NCBI GenBank assembly: GCA_016841825.1
Contig: JAENYK010000007.1
Location: 112,846-176,845, forward strand
DNA from: Halothermothrix sp.
GTDB taxonomy: Bacteria; Bacillota; Halanaerobiia; DY22613
Direction: 5' to 3'
DNA length: 64,000 bases
Under the pieces are notes generated by a model. That model was not told the DNA's origin, searched no databases, and saw nothing but the letters and a program-made list of their open reading frames with translations. Below are positions 18,943 to 26,576 of this stretch, piece after piece (position 1 is the stretch's first letter; each line of letters opens with the position of its first letter). The position numbers were made by a program, and so were the translations under genes.

Positions 18943-19917
18943 TTAAATTTTTTTGTAAAGTGATGTACCTTCAAAATCTTTTTTTAAAGTCTTTTCAAGA
19001 GACTTAAAACATTCAAGGTTATGTTCATTAGTAACTTCCATTATCTTTCCTAATACATCAATCGCATAAGTTAGTGCTTCTGCCTGCTTAAAATGTTCGA
19101 AAGCAAGATATAAAGTATCTAACGCAGTGAAAAGCTGATCTTCCCTTAATTCAATCTCAGCTTTGTTGTAGAAAGTTTTGGCAACTTCTAAATTATTCGT
19201 GTATTTTTGCCCGATTACTTCTGCTCTATTTAAATACTCTAAAGCTTTTTCAGAAATACCGTCTTCTTCAAATGATATGTATATAACCGCCAAATTATTC
19301 AACATCTTTGGAAGGTCTCTTTCTTCAAAATACTGTAAAGCTTTTTCACCTATTTCTATAGCTTTATCTATATCTCCAAGGTTAAAATAATAAACACTAT
19401 AATTGTTTAAAATTTTCCCTTTGAGTTTATCATCTACCTCATTAAAGTGAGCATTAGCTAATTCCAGATATTTCTTCATCATTTGGAGAGAATCATCTTT
19501 TTTCTCTGATTTATATTTTACCCAGTTGATCCACCAATTATTTAGTAAGACAATTATTAATAACTCAACATCATCTTGAACCTCATTAATCGACTCTCTA
19601 AAAATGTTTTCAGCCTTTTCTATTTCTCCTAAATATCCAAAAATTACACCTCTATAGTTCTTGAGTCTGACTGCATTTCCACCAGAATTATACTCCAAAG
19701 CATGGTGTATATATTTTAAAGCTCTGTTATGTTGATGGAATTCGTACAAACCTTTTGCATGTAAAAATGTAACCTTCGCAAGCATTTCTACATCATCGCC
19801 TGCTAGAACCTCAGCTATACTAATCTTCGACATAAATCCTAATAAATCCTTCCCTTCCAACATTTTTTCTGCTTCTTCATAAAATATTATAGGTGACAAT
19901 TTTATTGTTTTACTCAC
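18943..19917 (-). CDS. TPR-repeat protein, possible peptide-binding (Rap/RRNPP-like) regulator (324 aa)
   Basis: Almost entirely helical, with tetratricopeptide-type repeats, for example HNRALKYIHHALEY, GDIDKAIEIGEKALQYFEE and SEKALEYLNRAEVIG. No N-terminal helix-turn-helix is visible, so if it belongs to the RRNPP group it is closer to Rap phosphatases (usually about 380 aa, TPR with a small N-terminal bundle) than to PlcR/NprR. It starts at a GTG with GGGGGAAGG upstream and is preceded by a consensus promoter. The exported peptide gene follows 18 bp after its stop. It is oriented toward the PKS/NRPS operon and could control it, but that link rests on proximity only. Confidence 0.75.
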   Translation of the reverse strand: MSKTIKLSPIIFYEEAEKMLEGKDLLGFMSKISIAEVLAGDDVEMLAKVTFLHAKGLYEFHQHNRALKYIHHALEYNSGGNAVRLKNYRGVIFGYLGEIEKAENIFRESINEVQDDVELLIIVLLNNWWINWVKYKSEKKDDSLQMMKKYLELANAHFNEVDDKLKGKILNNYSVYYFNLGDIDKAIEIGEKALQYFEERDLPKMLNNLAVIYISFEEDGISEKALEYLNRAEVIGQKYTNNLEVAKTFYNKAEIELREDQLFTALDTLYLAFEHFKQAEALTYAIDVLGKIMEVTNEHNLECFKSLEKTLKKDFEGTSLYKKI

Positions 19918-19962
19918 AACGCCTTCCCCCTTTTTTGTAAATATTAAATTGACTCAATTAAT

Positions 19963-19991
19963 ATTATAACACCCATACACAATTATTGCAA
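19963..19991 (-). promoter_or_regulatory. Sigma-A type promoter for the TPR-peptide operon
   Basis: TTGCAA (19986-19991) and a perfect TATAAT (19963-19968) are separated by 17 bp on the minus strand, about 45 bp upstream of the GTG start. It is the best-formed promoter I noticed in the window. Confidence 0.7.
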
Positions 19992-20464
19992 TATTTAACT
20001 TATATTTTTTACAATATATTTCATATTTTTTGTATAAATGACTTTTACCTAATAAAAATATCATATCAATTTGCTAGTTTTAGTTTAAAAAATCTCTTTC
20101 AGATTCTCCAAACTCAGCTTGTTCTATATATATTTACAATGATTTAATTTTATACTATTTTCTCTGTAAGCAGCACTTTAACCACCATAAATCTTTTAAT
20201 ATTATTAATTATACTATATTATAGAAGAAATAAGTATGGACATATTCAAATTAGATAAGTGAGAGCTTCAAAAGAAAAAATCTATACATAAAAATAAAGA
20301 CAGTCTTCCAGGGTCTCTAAAAATGAAAATCGACTTTCTTTCTAAGAATATCGCCCGATTAGACGGTTCAGAACACTTTATTCCAGATTCCATGCAGGAG
20401 ATAATAATTTTTCGCAGAAATTATATAATATCTTTGCTATTTTAGTTCAAAGGAGATGATTCTA
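19992..20464. other. Intergenic region between divergent genes, no gene seen
   Basis: AT-rich sequence without a plausible frame on either strand. It separates the minus-strand TPR operon from the plus-strand acetyltransferase gene and must carry the latter's promoter. A TATAAT-like stretch occurs at about 20424-20430, but no convincing -35 was found. Confidence 0.4.
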
Positions 20465-21592
20465 ATGACCTTGCACATTGAGGAGGTTATTTCAAGCAAA
20501 CAACAGCGAGAATTTATTAAATTACCCTGGAAGATCTACAAAGATGACCCGCTCTGGATTCCACCGTTAATTTCTGATATGAAGAAGACTATTAACAGTG
20601 AGAACAATACTTTAAAAACCAGTGGTCCGTTCACGATGATTCTTGCTCGCCAAAATGGAAAAGTCGTAGGAAGATTACTTGTTGCGATTAATGAAAAATT
20701 GAATAAATACAAAGGTATCAAACAAGGTTATCTCTCCCTGTTTGAATCTATCAATGACTTTCAGGTGACAGAAGCTATGTTTGATTATGCCCGGGAATGG
20801 TTAAAGGAAAGAGGAATGGATACTATAATCGGGCCACTAGCTCCACCCAATGGTGATGATTGTCGGGGTTTGGTTATTGATAACTTCCAGGATCCAGCCC
20901 AGGTCATGAACGTATACAATCCACCTTATTACCCGGAATTTTTCCAGAAGTATGGTTTTGTCAAATATCTGGACTATTTTGCATTCCATTTTGATTTAAC
21001 AGTTGGAGTACCTGAGCGCTATCAAAGGGTAGCCGAATATGCACAAAACAAATTCAAATTTAGAATAGACCCCATCGATCTAAAAAATATTGAACGGGAA
21101 ATGGCAGATGTGAAAAAGATTATTGACCTGTCTATGCCTGATGAATGGCCCGATTTTTATCCCCCAACTGATGAAGAGATTGAAATGATTGGTGAGACGT
21201 TAAAACCAGTTGCTGATCCTGATTTTATTTTCATTGCCCGCAATGAGAAAGACGAACCGATTGGCTTTTCCTTAGCTATGCCAAACTATAATGAAGCATT
21301 AAAGCATCTGAATGGTCGTTTGTTACCATTTGGTTTTCTAAAATTTTTGTGGTATAAGCGCAAAATTACCTCGGCTCGAATTTTTGTTCTTTTCGTGATT
21401 CCTGAATATCGTAAAAAAGGTGTCACTGGTGCTATCTATTTGAAGAGTTTCGAATCTGCTATTCGCAAAGGATACACTTTCGGTGAAGGTTCAACTATTG
21501 CTGAAGCTAACCCAGCGATGCGCCGGGACGCTGAAGGCGCTGGTGGTAAAATCTACAAAACATATCGGATTTATCAACATCCAATCGCCTAA
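20465..21592 (+). CDS. GNAT-fold N-acetyltransferase-like protein (375 aa)
   Basis: The start was moved to ATG 20465, because AAAGGAG lies 9 bases upstream of it and would overlap the ATG at 20456. The N-terminal part (LPWKIYKDDPLWIPPL) and the C-terminal part (IFVLFVIPEYRKKGVTGAIYLKSF, with an acetyl-CoA loop-like RKKGVTGA) match large GNAT-related proteins of Clostridia and Proteobacteria that are annotated only as N-acetyltransferases. The middle contains GPLAPPNGDDCRGLVIDNF. No substrate can be assigned. It stands alone and is closed by a strong terminator. Confidence 0.75.
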   Translation: MTLHIEEVISSKQQREFIKLPWKIYKDDPLWIPPLISDMKKTINSENNTLKTSGPFTMILARQNGKVVGRLLVAINEKLNKYKGIKQGYLSLFESINDFQVTEAMFDYAREWLKERGMDTIIGPLAPPNGDDCRGLVIDNFQDPAQVMNVYNPPYYPEFFQKYGFVKYLDYFAFHFDLTVGVPERYQRVAEYAQNKFKFRIDPIDLKNIEREMADVKKIIDLSMPDEWPDFYPPTDEEIEMIGETLKPVADPDFIFIARNEKDEPIGFSLAMPNYNEALKHLNGRLLPFGFLKFLWYKRKITSARIFVLFVIPEYRKKGVTGAIYLKSFESAIRKGYTFGEGSTIAEANPAMRRDAEGAGGKIYKTYRIYQHPIA

Positions 21593-21598
21593 AAAAAA

Positions 21599-21636
21599 AG
21601 AACTCTGTAACTGTTATAGTTTACAGAGTTCTTTTT
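21599..21636. terminator. Bidirectional intrinsic terminator between convergent units
   Basis: 10-bp arms AACTCTGTAA and TTACAGAGTT, with TTTTT after the stem on the plus strand and a run of nine T on the minus strand. It ends the plus-strand acetyltransferase transcript and the minus-strand small-peptide array. Confidence 0.85.
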
Positions 21637-21666
21637 ATCTGATTAGAAAATTCTCAGATTCAAGCC

Positions 21667-21753
21667 TCATCTCCTCCACCCACCTTTACCGTGAGCATGA
21701 CGAATATCTTTTAGTTTTAACTCGTTCAATTCTTTACTCATAAGCAAAATCAT
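21667..21753 (-). CDS. Short ORF 9 of the small-peptide array (28 aa)
   Basis: ATG at 21753 with GAAAGGAGGTGAAGCTA upstream, a near-perfect anti-16S match. This site overlaps the stop codon of short ORF 8, so the two are probably translationally coupled. The product begins MILLMSKELNELKLKDI and ends in a basic, glycine-rich tail (HAHGKGGWRR). No similarity was recognised. It is the last frame of the array before the terminator. Confidence 0.6.
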   Translation of the reverse strand: MILLMSKELNELKLKDIRHAHGKGGWRR

Positions 21754-21758
21754 TAGCT

Positions 21759-21872
21759 TCACCTCCTTTCTTTGCTAATCTTTTTGGCAAACCTCTTTTT
21801 AGCAGACCGCTTCTGCATTGCTCGCTCGCGCACTTCCTCAAATAATTGATCCAAGAGCATATACTTTAACAT
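21759..21872 (-). CDS. Short ORF 8 of the small-peptide array (37 aa, strongly basic)
   Basis: ATG at 21872 preceded by GAAAGGAGAAGAGAAAG. It begins MLKYMLLDQLFEEVRERAMQ and continues into a lysine/arginine-rich tail (KRSAKKRFAKK and on to KERR). It has a hydrophobic or amphipathic head and a highly cationic end, like the other peptides. Its 3' end contains the ribosome binding site of short ORF 9. Function unknown. Confidence 0.62.
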   Translation of the reverse strand: MLKYMLLDQLFEEVRERAMQKRSAKKRFAKKISKERR

Positions 21873-21927
21873 CTTTCTCTTCTCCTTTCTACTCGGTAGT
21901 TATCCGACTTCTGCTACTTTCTACTAC

Positions 21928-22020
21928 TTACTTATTTCTCTTGCCGGATTTACGCATTTTCATCGCCTGCTGTCTTTTTTCATCGACAATTAGATTTGCT
22001 AACATGAGTTCTAATAACAT
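21928..22020 (-). CDS. Short ORF 7 of the small-peptide array (30 aa)
   Basis: ATG at 22020 with AAAAGGAGGAATAACG upstream. Begins MLLELMLANLIVDEKRQQ and ends RKSGKRNK. It is clearly related to short ORFs 4 and 5 in its pattern: an acidic residue at position 4, a hydrophobic LAN/IAK block, IV or II followed by acidic and basic residues, and a GKxNK-type tail. This paralogy supports real coding. Confidence 0.65.
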   Translation of the reverse strand: MLLELMLANLIVDEKRQQAMKMRKSGKRNK

Positions 22021-22038
22021 CGTTATTCCTCCTTTTAT

Positions 22039-22119
22039 CTAGAATTGCTTATTTCTCTTCTTTGACTGAAATGTTCTCTCCTCAACCATACTTTTTATCA
22101 ACACAAATTCAAAACTCAT
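22039..22119 (-). CDS. Short ORF 6 of the small-peptide array (26 aa)
   Basis: ATG at 22119 with TAAAGGAGGGGGAAAA upstream. Begins MSFEFVLIKSMVEERTF and ends in a basic tail (SKKRNKQF). It shares the hydrophobic head, EER/DEK turn and K/R/N-rich end with its neighbours. No homologue recognised. Confidence 0.6.
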   Translation of the reverse strand: MSFEFVLIKSMVEERTFQSKKRNKQF

Positions 22120-22232
22120 TTTTCCCCCTCCTTTACAGTTAATTTTACTTTTTAATCAAAATTTTCTATCACTCTTAATTTAACATCACATTTTTTATTT
22201 TATGCAATAGCAACATGACTTATTCCACTTTT

Positions 22233-22331
22233 TTAATATTTGTGAATCAGTCGATTTTTCTTACCAGGTTTAAATTGACCACTTCGTTCAGCAACTATTA
22301 ATTTTGCAATCATCATCTCAATAAACATCAT
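22233..22331 (-). CDS. Short ORF 5 of the small-peptide array (32 aa)
   Basis: ATG at 22331 with AGAGGGAGGAATTA upstream. The frame stays open to 22415, but no good ribosome binding site lies there, so the internal start is preferred. Begins MMFIEMMIAKLIVAERSGQ and ends in KPGKKNRLIHKY. It is paralogous to short ORFs 4 and 7. The in-frame upstream part reads MVAHVLIVEKEKK, itself resembling IAKLIVAER, so an older duplicate may be fused in front. Confidence 0.62.
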   Translation of the reverse strand: MMFIEMMIAKLIVAERSGQFKPGKKNRLIHKY

Positions 22332-22451
22332 TAATTCCTCCCTCTGATAACTATTATCATAATATTTTTTCTCTTTTTCAACGATCAGCACATGTGCTAC
22401 CATATGCACCAACAAGATAAAGTGTTACCCAAAATTATCCTTCTTACAAAC

Positions 22452-22532
22452 CTACTTATTGTTTTTACCGGTCTGAAGTTCTTTTGCCTTATCCTGAATT
22501 ATTGCTTTAGCAATCAGATATTCCATAAACAT
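22452..22532 (-). CDS. Short ORF 4 of the small-peptide array (26 aa)
   Basis: ATG at 22532 with GAAAGGGGGTTCATAGATT upstream. Begins MFMEYLIAKAIIQDKAK and ends QTGKNNK. Closest in pattern to short ORFs 5 and 7. Function unknown. Confidence 0.62.
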   Translation of the reverse strand: MFMEYLIAKAIIQDKAKELQTGKNNK

Positions 22533-22585
22533 AATCTATGAACCCCCTTTCATAATAATTATCTATTTCTGTGTCAGTGGGACAT

Positions 22586-22657
22586 TTATCTTCTCTGCAA
22601 TTTGCTGGTTTTAGCGGGGCGGTCAACCTTTATCTCCAAAATATACTGTCTCATCAT
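22586..22657 (-). CDS. Short ORF 3 of the small-peptide array (23 aa)
   Basis: Starts at ATG 22657 (a second ATG follows directly) with GAAAGGGGTGATTGCT upstream. Begins MMRQYILEIKVDRPAK and ends KLQRR. Same size class, basic end and strong ribosome binding site as its neighbours. Confidence 0.55.
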   Translation of the reverse strand: MMRQYILEIKVDRPAKTSKLQRR

Positions 22658-22683
22658 AGCAATCACCCCTTTCTGATTAAATT

Positions 22684-22737
22684 TTACTGTCTATACCGTT
22701 CAATAAGTTTTTGTTGGTCTGGAATTTTTATTAACAT
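22684..22737 (-). CDS. Short ORF 2 of the small-peptide array (17 aa)
   Basis: ATG at 22737 with CAAAGGGGGGAGATAAG upstream. Reads MLIKIPDQQKLIERYRQ and then stops. It is the first frame after a terminator-like hairpin at 22779-22805, so it could act as a leader peptide for the rest of the array. Confidence 0.5.
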   Translation of the reverse strand: MLIKIPDQQKLIERYRQ

Positions 22738-22778
22738 CTTATCTCCCCCCTTTGGACAACTCTCTAAAAAAGCAAAAG

Positions 22779-22805
22779 GTACTATAGGAAATAGTCCTAT
22801 AGCAC
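22779..22805 (-). promoter_or_regulatory. Terminator-like hairpin inside the small-peptide array (possible attenuator)
   Basis: Arms GGTACTATAGGA and TCCTATAGCACC pair with one mismatch around a short loop. On the minus strand the stem is followed by TTTTGCTTTTTT. It lies between short ORF 1 and short ORF 2, so it may end a first transcript or attenuate transcription into the other eight frames. Confidence 0.6.
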
Positions 22806-22922
22806 CAAATTAAAAAATAACACATTTTAACAAATTATTAGCGTAAGAAAAGGACCATAGGCCTAAACGACCCAGATCCCAGATTAACGCATGAATATAT
22901 ATCTTAACATATGCAAGTTAAG

Positions 22923-23039
22923 CTAACTAATGCCCAACTCCTTAAAGGGTAGGTCGCAAAAATATTCGCTTTTATCAAAGGACATAACAAAAAATCTCTT
23001 TATCACAGCAATTCTAATTTTCTCAATCGTCTTTTGCAT
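22923..23039 (-). CDS. Short ORF 1 of the small-peptide array (38 aa)
   Basis: ATG at 23039 with GAAAGGAGGTTGCAAA upstream. Begins MQKTIEKIRIAVIKRFFVMS; the later half contains EYFCDLPFKELG and the only Cys of the array. The head is amphipathic and cationic. It is separated from the other eight by 185 bp that contain the terminator-like hairpin. No family recognised. Confidence 0.58.
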   Translation of the reverse strand: MQKTIEKIRIAVIKRFFVMSFDKSEYFCDLPFKELGIS

Positions 23040-23145
23040 TTTGCAACCTCCTTTCAAAAACTAGTAATATCTGCTTTACTTTGTTGATTATATACTCTTC
23101 ACTTCTCAATGTCAAGAGTATTTTGGTAAATATTTTTGTTTTTTT

Positions 23146-23189
23146 ATAGACTGGCTTAACTGGTGAATACACCAATTAAGCCAGTCTAT
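23146..23189. repeat. Long near-perfect palindrome (20-bp arms, 4-base loop)
   Basis: ATAGACTGGCTTAACTGGTG and CACCAATTAAGCCAGTCTAT are inverted copies with one mismatch. It lies between the chemoreceptor 3' end and the small-peptide array. T-tracts are on the wrong side for terminating the chemoreceptor transcript, so this may be a repeat element rather than a normal terminator. Confidence 0.7.
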
Positions 23190-23229
23190 TCAAAATTTTA
23201 ACCCTCCAAAAACTCTGTAAAATCAATAA

Positions 23230-25197
23230 CTACACGTTAAACTTACTCTTCAATTCTCCCATCTGTTCTGACAAAGTCTCCAGGTTAGTAACCAATTGAC
23301 TCATCTGGTCTACTACCTTTAGATTCTCTTCTGAACTTGCAGCAATCTCCTCAGCACTGGCGGCTGATTCTTCTGCTTGAGATGCTACATCAGAGATATT
23401 TCTGGCGATAGATTCACCTGCTTCTTTAATCTTATCAATATGAGAATTCATTTGATTAATCATCTGATCAGATGCTAATACTGCCTGTGCAATACGCTCA
23501 AATGTATCACCGGCAACCTCAGTTAACTTAACACCTTCAGCAAAATCATCTACCTGATCCTGAATCTCCTCACTAACTTGATCTACCCGGGTCTGAACCT
23601 GATTTATCAAGTTTCCAATACGCTCAGTAGCACTTCTAGACTGTTCAGCCAGATTACGAATCTCCTGGGCAACCACAGCAAAGCCCAGACCAGCTTCCCC
23701 GGCTCTGGCAGCCTCAATAGAAGCGTTCAACGCCAATAGATTAGTCTGTTCTGTAATCTGATTAATTAGGTCAGTAATCTCATTAATCTCATCAGATTTT
23801 GTTTTCAAATCTCCCATACCAACCATAATCTGCTGCACATTCTTGTTCACTCGAACAATGGTATTTAAAGCATCACTAATACCCAACTTACCCTGATCAG
23901 CATTGTGCATAACTTGATTAGAATTATCTTTCACATCTTCCATCTGACCTGCGAAATCGTTAATCGATGTGGAAATCTCACCGGCAAAATGAGACGTCTC
24001 AGAAAGATTAATCGATTGACTTTCAGAGATCTTGGCTAGTTCATTGATGATAAAATTATTCTCCGAACTAGAAGCAGCCATTCCCTGAAAAGCTTTAAAT
24101 AATTCTTTAGTTGCCCGGTATACGCTATCCCCCGATTTGATTAGCAGTTGGATAACTTCCTGTAAGCTATTGGTCATCTGATTAAAACTAGTCTCCAGTT
24201 GACCTAATTCATCCTTACGATTAAGTTGTGCCTTAACCGTCAAATCGCCACTAGCAACTTTACCTGCAACCATCTGAACTACCTTCAATGGTTTAATCAA
24301 ACTATATTGAACAAACACAGCCATAGCCAGAAGGGCCAAAATAAACGCAATGATACTCACAACTATAATTGTCTGACTAACATCTTGCCTTGACTGAAAA
24401 GCTACCTTTTGATCTTCTAGAACCAAGAGATATCCATTCAACATCGGAAAAGCACGCATAAAGGCTAAATATTTTTTGTTATCGATGTTAACCATTTGGT
24501 ATTCTCTTTGCTCAGAAGCAACTATTTCATCAAAAAAACCAGCCTCAGAATAATCTTTTTTATTAATATAATCAAGACCATCAGCTGTAACAAAGTGAAG
24601 GTGCTTAGTAGCTGTATTCACATCACCAGCAACTTTATCTAACAATTTCTGAATAGAGACTTCAAAAAAGATCATACCACTGTTACTTTTTCGGATAGAC
24701 ATGGCTGGTCCTGGAAAAACCAAACAAACCTGACCATCTGGTGCAGTATAAGGACCATCCCAAACCTGAAGTTCCTCTTCTGAACGACCGATCCACTTCT
24801 CTTCCCAAACTGGTGCATTCTCTAGCTCTGTCTCAAATTGAGGATATTCATATTCGTTAGCCAGAGAAAGACCTGTTCCGGAAGGTCGAACATATACTCT
24901 GCTAATCAATGAATTAGCTGCAAAAACCTCATCCATACGTTGATTAAACAAAGTTGTGGAACCCATCAGAAAAAGTCCAACCGTATCACCACTAAGTACT
25001 TGTTCAAATCTGCCGTTAAGATCATTTAATTCATTCTCGATCTGGATATATAACCTGTCCAACAAATATCCGTTAATACTATTTATATCTGTCTCGAGAA
25101 CTGTATTCATATGAACATAGACTATCCCACCAATAACAGATATAGGTACTAATAGTGCTAAAAATACCATAACGATAAACTTATTCCTTAAACTCAA
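23230..25197 (-). CDS. Methyl-accepting chemotaxis protein
   Basis: A membrane chemoreceptor of 655 aa, starting at TTG 25197 with GGAGG 8 bases upstream. The GTG at 25206 lies inside that site. Layout: TM1 about 7-30, a periplasmic-side sensor of roughly 250 residues of the dCache type ([19 protein letters not shown]), TM2 about 280-302 ([19 protein letters not shown]), HAMP ([19 protein letters not shown]), then the signalling domain with the conserved hairpin [20 protein letters not shown] and [16 protein letters not shown]. It should signal through CheA/CheW. The ligand cannot be read from sequence. It stands alone. Confidence 0.95.
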   Translation of the reverse strand: MSLRNKFIVMVFLALLVPISVIGGIVYVHMNTVLETDINSINGYLLDRLYIQIENELNDLNGRFEQVLSGDTVGLFLMGSTTLFNQRMDEVFAANSLISRVYVRPSGTGLSLANEYEYPQFETELENAPVWEEKWIGRSEEELQVWDGPYTAPDGQVCLVFPGPAMSIRKSNSGMIFFEVSIQKLLDKVAGDVNTATKHLHFVTADGLDYINKKDYSEAGFFDEIVASEQREYQMVNIDNKKYLAFMRAFPMLNGYLLVLEDQKVAFQSRQDVSQTIIVVSIIAFILALLAMAVFVQYSLIKPLKVVQMVAGKVASGDLTVKAQLNRKDELGQLETSFNQMTNSLQEVIQLLIKSGDSVYRATKELFKAFQGMAASSSENNFIINELAKISESQSINLSETSHFAGEISTSINDFAGQMEDVKDNSNQVMHNADQGKLGISDALNTIVRVNKNVQQIMVGMGDLKTKSDEINEITDLINQITEQTNLLALNASIEAARAGEAGLGFAVVAQEIRNLAEQSRSATERIGNLINQVQTRVDQVSEEIQDQVDDFAEGVKLTEVAGDTFERIAQAVLASDQMINQMNSHIDKIKEAGESIARNISDVASQAEESAASAEEIAASSEENLKVVDQMSQLVTNLETLSEQMGELKSKFNV

Positions 25198-25432
25198 GCA
25201 GAACACCTCCTTTACTGATAAAATATCTATATATAATTTTCGATAAAAAGAATATATTTCCTTCTTTTAGTTAATCTTTTTTAGTACATTCTCAAAAAAT
25301 TTTTATAAGTTATAACAAATGTGCTGTATAATTATATCTACCTACTCAATAGTCAATTTGTCCTATACATTACTAATCTTTTCACAATTATAGACATAAA
25401 ATTGGGTTTTTTTACATAGTTTACCTGAACAA

Positions 25433-25462
25433 AAAACCCCTCGCTTATAATCAAGGGGTTTT
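25433..25462 (-). terminator. Intrinsic terminator of the abrB-like gene
   Basis: AAAACCCCT and AGGGGTTTT arms, followed by TTTTTT on the minus strand, just downstream of the AbrB-like stop codon. Confidence 0.85.
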
Positions 25463-25470
25463 AAGAATAA

Positions 25471-25719
25471 TTATAATTCTGTTTGCTCTAATTCGTCAAT
25501 ACACTCACGACAGACGATTTTGTTCTTAACTTTTGTAGTATTACTAGCACTACCACAGAAAATACAACCTGGTTGATATTTCTTCAAAATAATTTGATCA
25601 TCGTCAACAAAGATCTCTAATGGATCTTTTTCCGCAATCAACAATACCCTTCTTAATTCGATTGGAAGTACTACTCTTCCCAACTCATCAACCTGTCTTA
25701 CTACTCCAGTTGCCTTCAC
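25471..25719 (-). CDS. abrB: AbrB/SpoVT family transition-state regulator (82 aa)
   Basis: The N-terminal swapped-hairpin DNA-binding domain is almost textbook: KATGVVRQVDELGRVVLPIE, then LRRVLLIAEKDPLEIFVDDD. The C-terminal half differs from Bacillus AbrB and carries two Cys pairs (CIFCG and CREC), a likely zinc ribbon, as in clostridial AbrB proteins. The start was set at GTG 25719, 8 bases after GGAG. This makes the protein begin MKATG, as SpoVT does, while the GTG at 25728 overlaps the ribosome binding site. AbrB proteins repress post-exponential functions, including antibiotic synthesis, so it could influence the nearby clusters; that is inference. Confidence 0.9.
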   Translation of the reverse strand: MKATGVVRQVDELGRVVLPIELRRVLLIAEKDPLEIFVDDDQIILKKYQPGCIFCGSASNTTKVKNKIVCRECIDELEQTEL

Positions 25720-26108
25720 GTTTGTCACTCCTTCTAATTATAGATTACTTATTTATTATTTGACCAAAGACTTTAAAACTCCTGCAAAAATTTACGGTTT
25801 AACAAAATTTTTTTTTAATATACTCCATAGTAATTACTCTATAATATATTTTACTATAGTTAAAGCCATTAATCAAGGAAAATTTAATAAAGTCAACTGG
25901 CTAACCTTATACATTATCCCTATTTTTATACATTATTATATTATTTGCCTATAGATTAAAACGAATTTTACCAATTTCTGATTTCGTTATTAAGAAATAC
26001 TTTAATAATATTTCACCAAGCGAAAATCTATCACTTAATGCAATATTTCCTACATATCTGCAAACTATATACTAGAGACCTTATTTTATTAAAGCAGGTG
26101 TGATATCT
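25720..26108. other. Divergent intergenic region, no gene seen
   Basis: Very AT-rich. It holds the upstream regions of the minus-strand AbrB gene and the plus-strand DUF212 gene. A TATAAT occurs at about 25737-25742 on the minus strand, but too close to the ribosome binding site to be an obvious -10 for AbrB. No hairpins or further frames stand out. Confidence 0.4.
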
Positions 26109-26519
26109 GTGAAAACACTACAAGTAGCACTTTTAGCCATGTTAACTGCACAAGTATTAAAAATATTTACCACCAGACCTTTTTCTATTTCCCGAATAGT
26201 AGGTTCTGGTGGTATGCCTAGTTCTCATTCAGCTTTTGTTACATCCCTCTCCGTAATGATTGGATTAAAATACGGATTTAGTTCAGACATCTTTGCCATT
26301 GTAATCGTCTTTTCTTTAATTACCATGTATGATGCTACCGGTGTACGCCGAGCTGTTGGAAAACAGGCTGCAGTTCTGAATCAACTCATTCTTCATCTCA
26401 CCAACAAAGAAGAAAAAGAAATAATCTATGAAGAATTAAAAGAACTGGTCGGACATACCCCAATCGAAGTAATAGCCGGAGCTGTTCTGGGACTCTTTAT
26501 TGCCCTTTCCTTATATTAA
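26109..26519 (+). CDS. Divergent PAP2 family membrane protein (DUF212/YuiD-like)
   Basis: 136 aa, starting at GTG 26109 with AGCAGGTG 8 bases upstream. The signature of the DUF212/YuiD group is present: SGGMPSSHSAFVTSL and YDATGVRRAVGKQA, with HTPIEVIAGAVLGLFIAL at the end. Three to four membrane segments are visible. The family is related to acid phosphatase/haloperoxidase folds, but the physiological substrate is not established. It stands alone on the plus strand, converging on the dGTPase gene. Confidence 0.9.
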   Translation: MKTLQVALLAMLTAQVLKIFTTRPFSISRIVGSGGMPSSHSAFVTSLSVMIGLKYGFSSDIFAIVIVFSLITMYDATGVRRAVGKQAAVLNQLILHLTNKEEKEIIYEELKELVGHTPIEVIAGAVLGLFIALSLY

Positions 26520-26576
26520 AGTCGCTTTAAGTTTAACAACCTCAAATGAAAGTTTGTATCTCTACTAAAGTAAACA

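Noticed and set aside
22233-22415. A 60-codon frame covering short ORF 5 and its upstream part
   Set aside because: No usable ribosome binding site at the outer ATG, while the internal ATG has AGAGGGAGGAATTA. The upstream part may be a decayed duplicate, so only the internal frame was kept.
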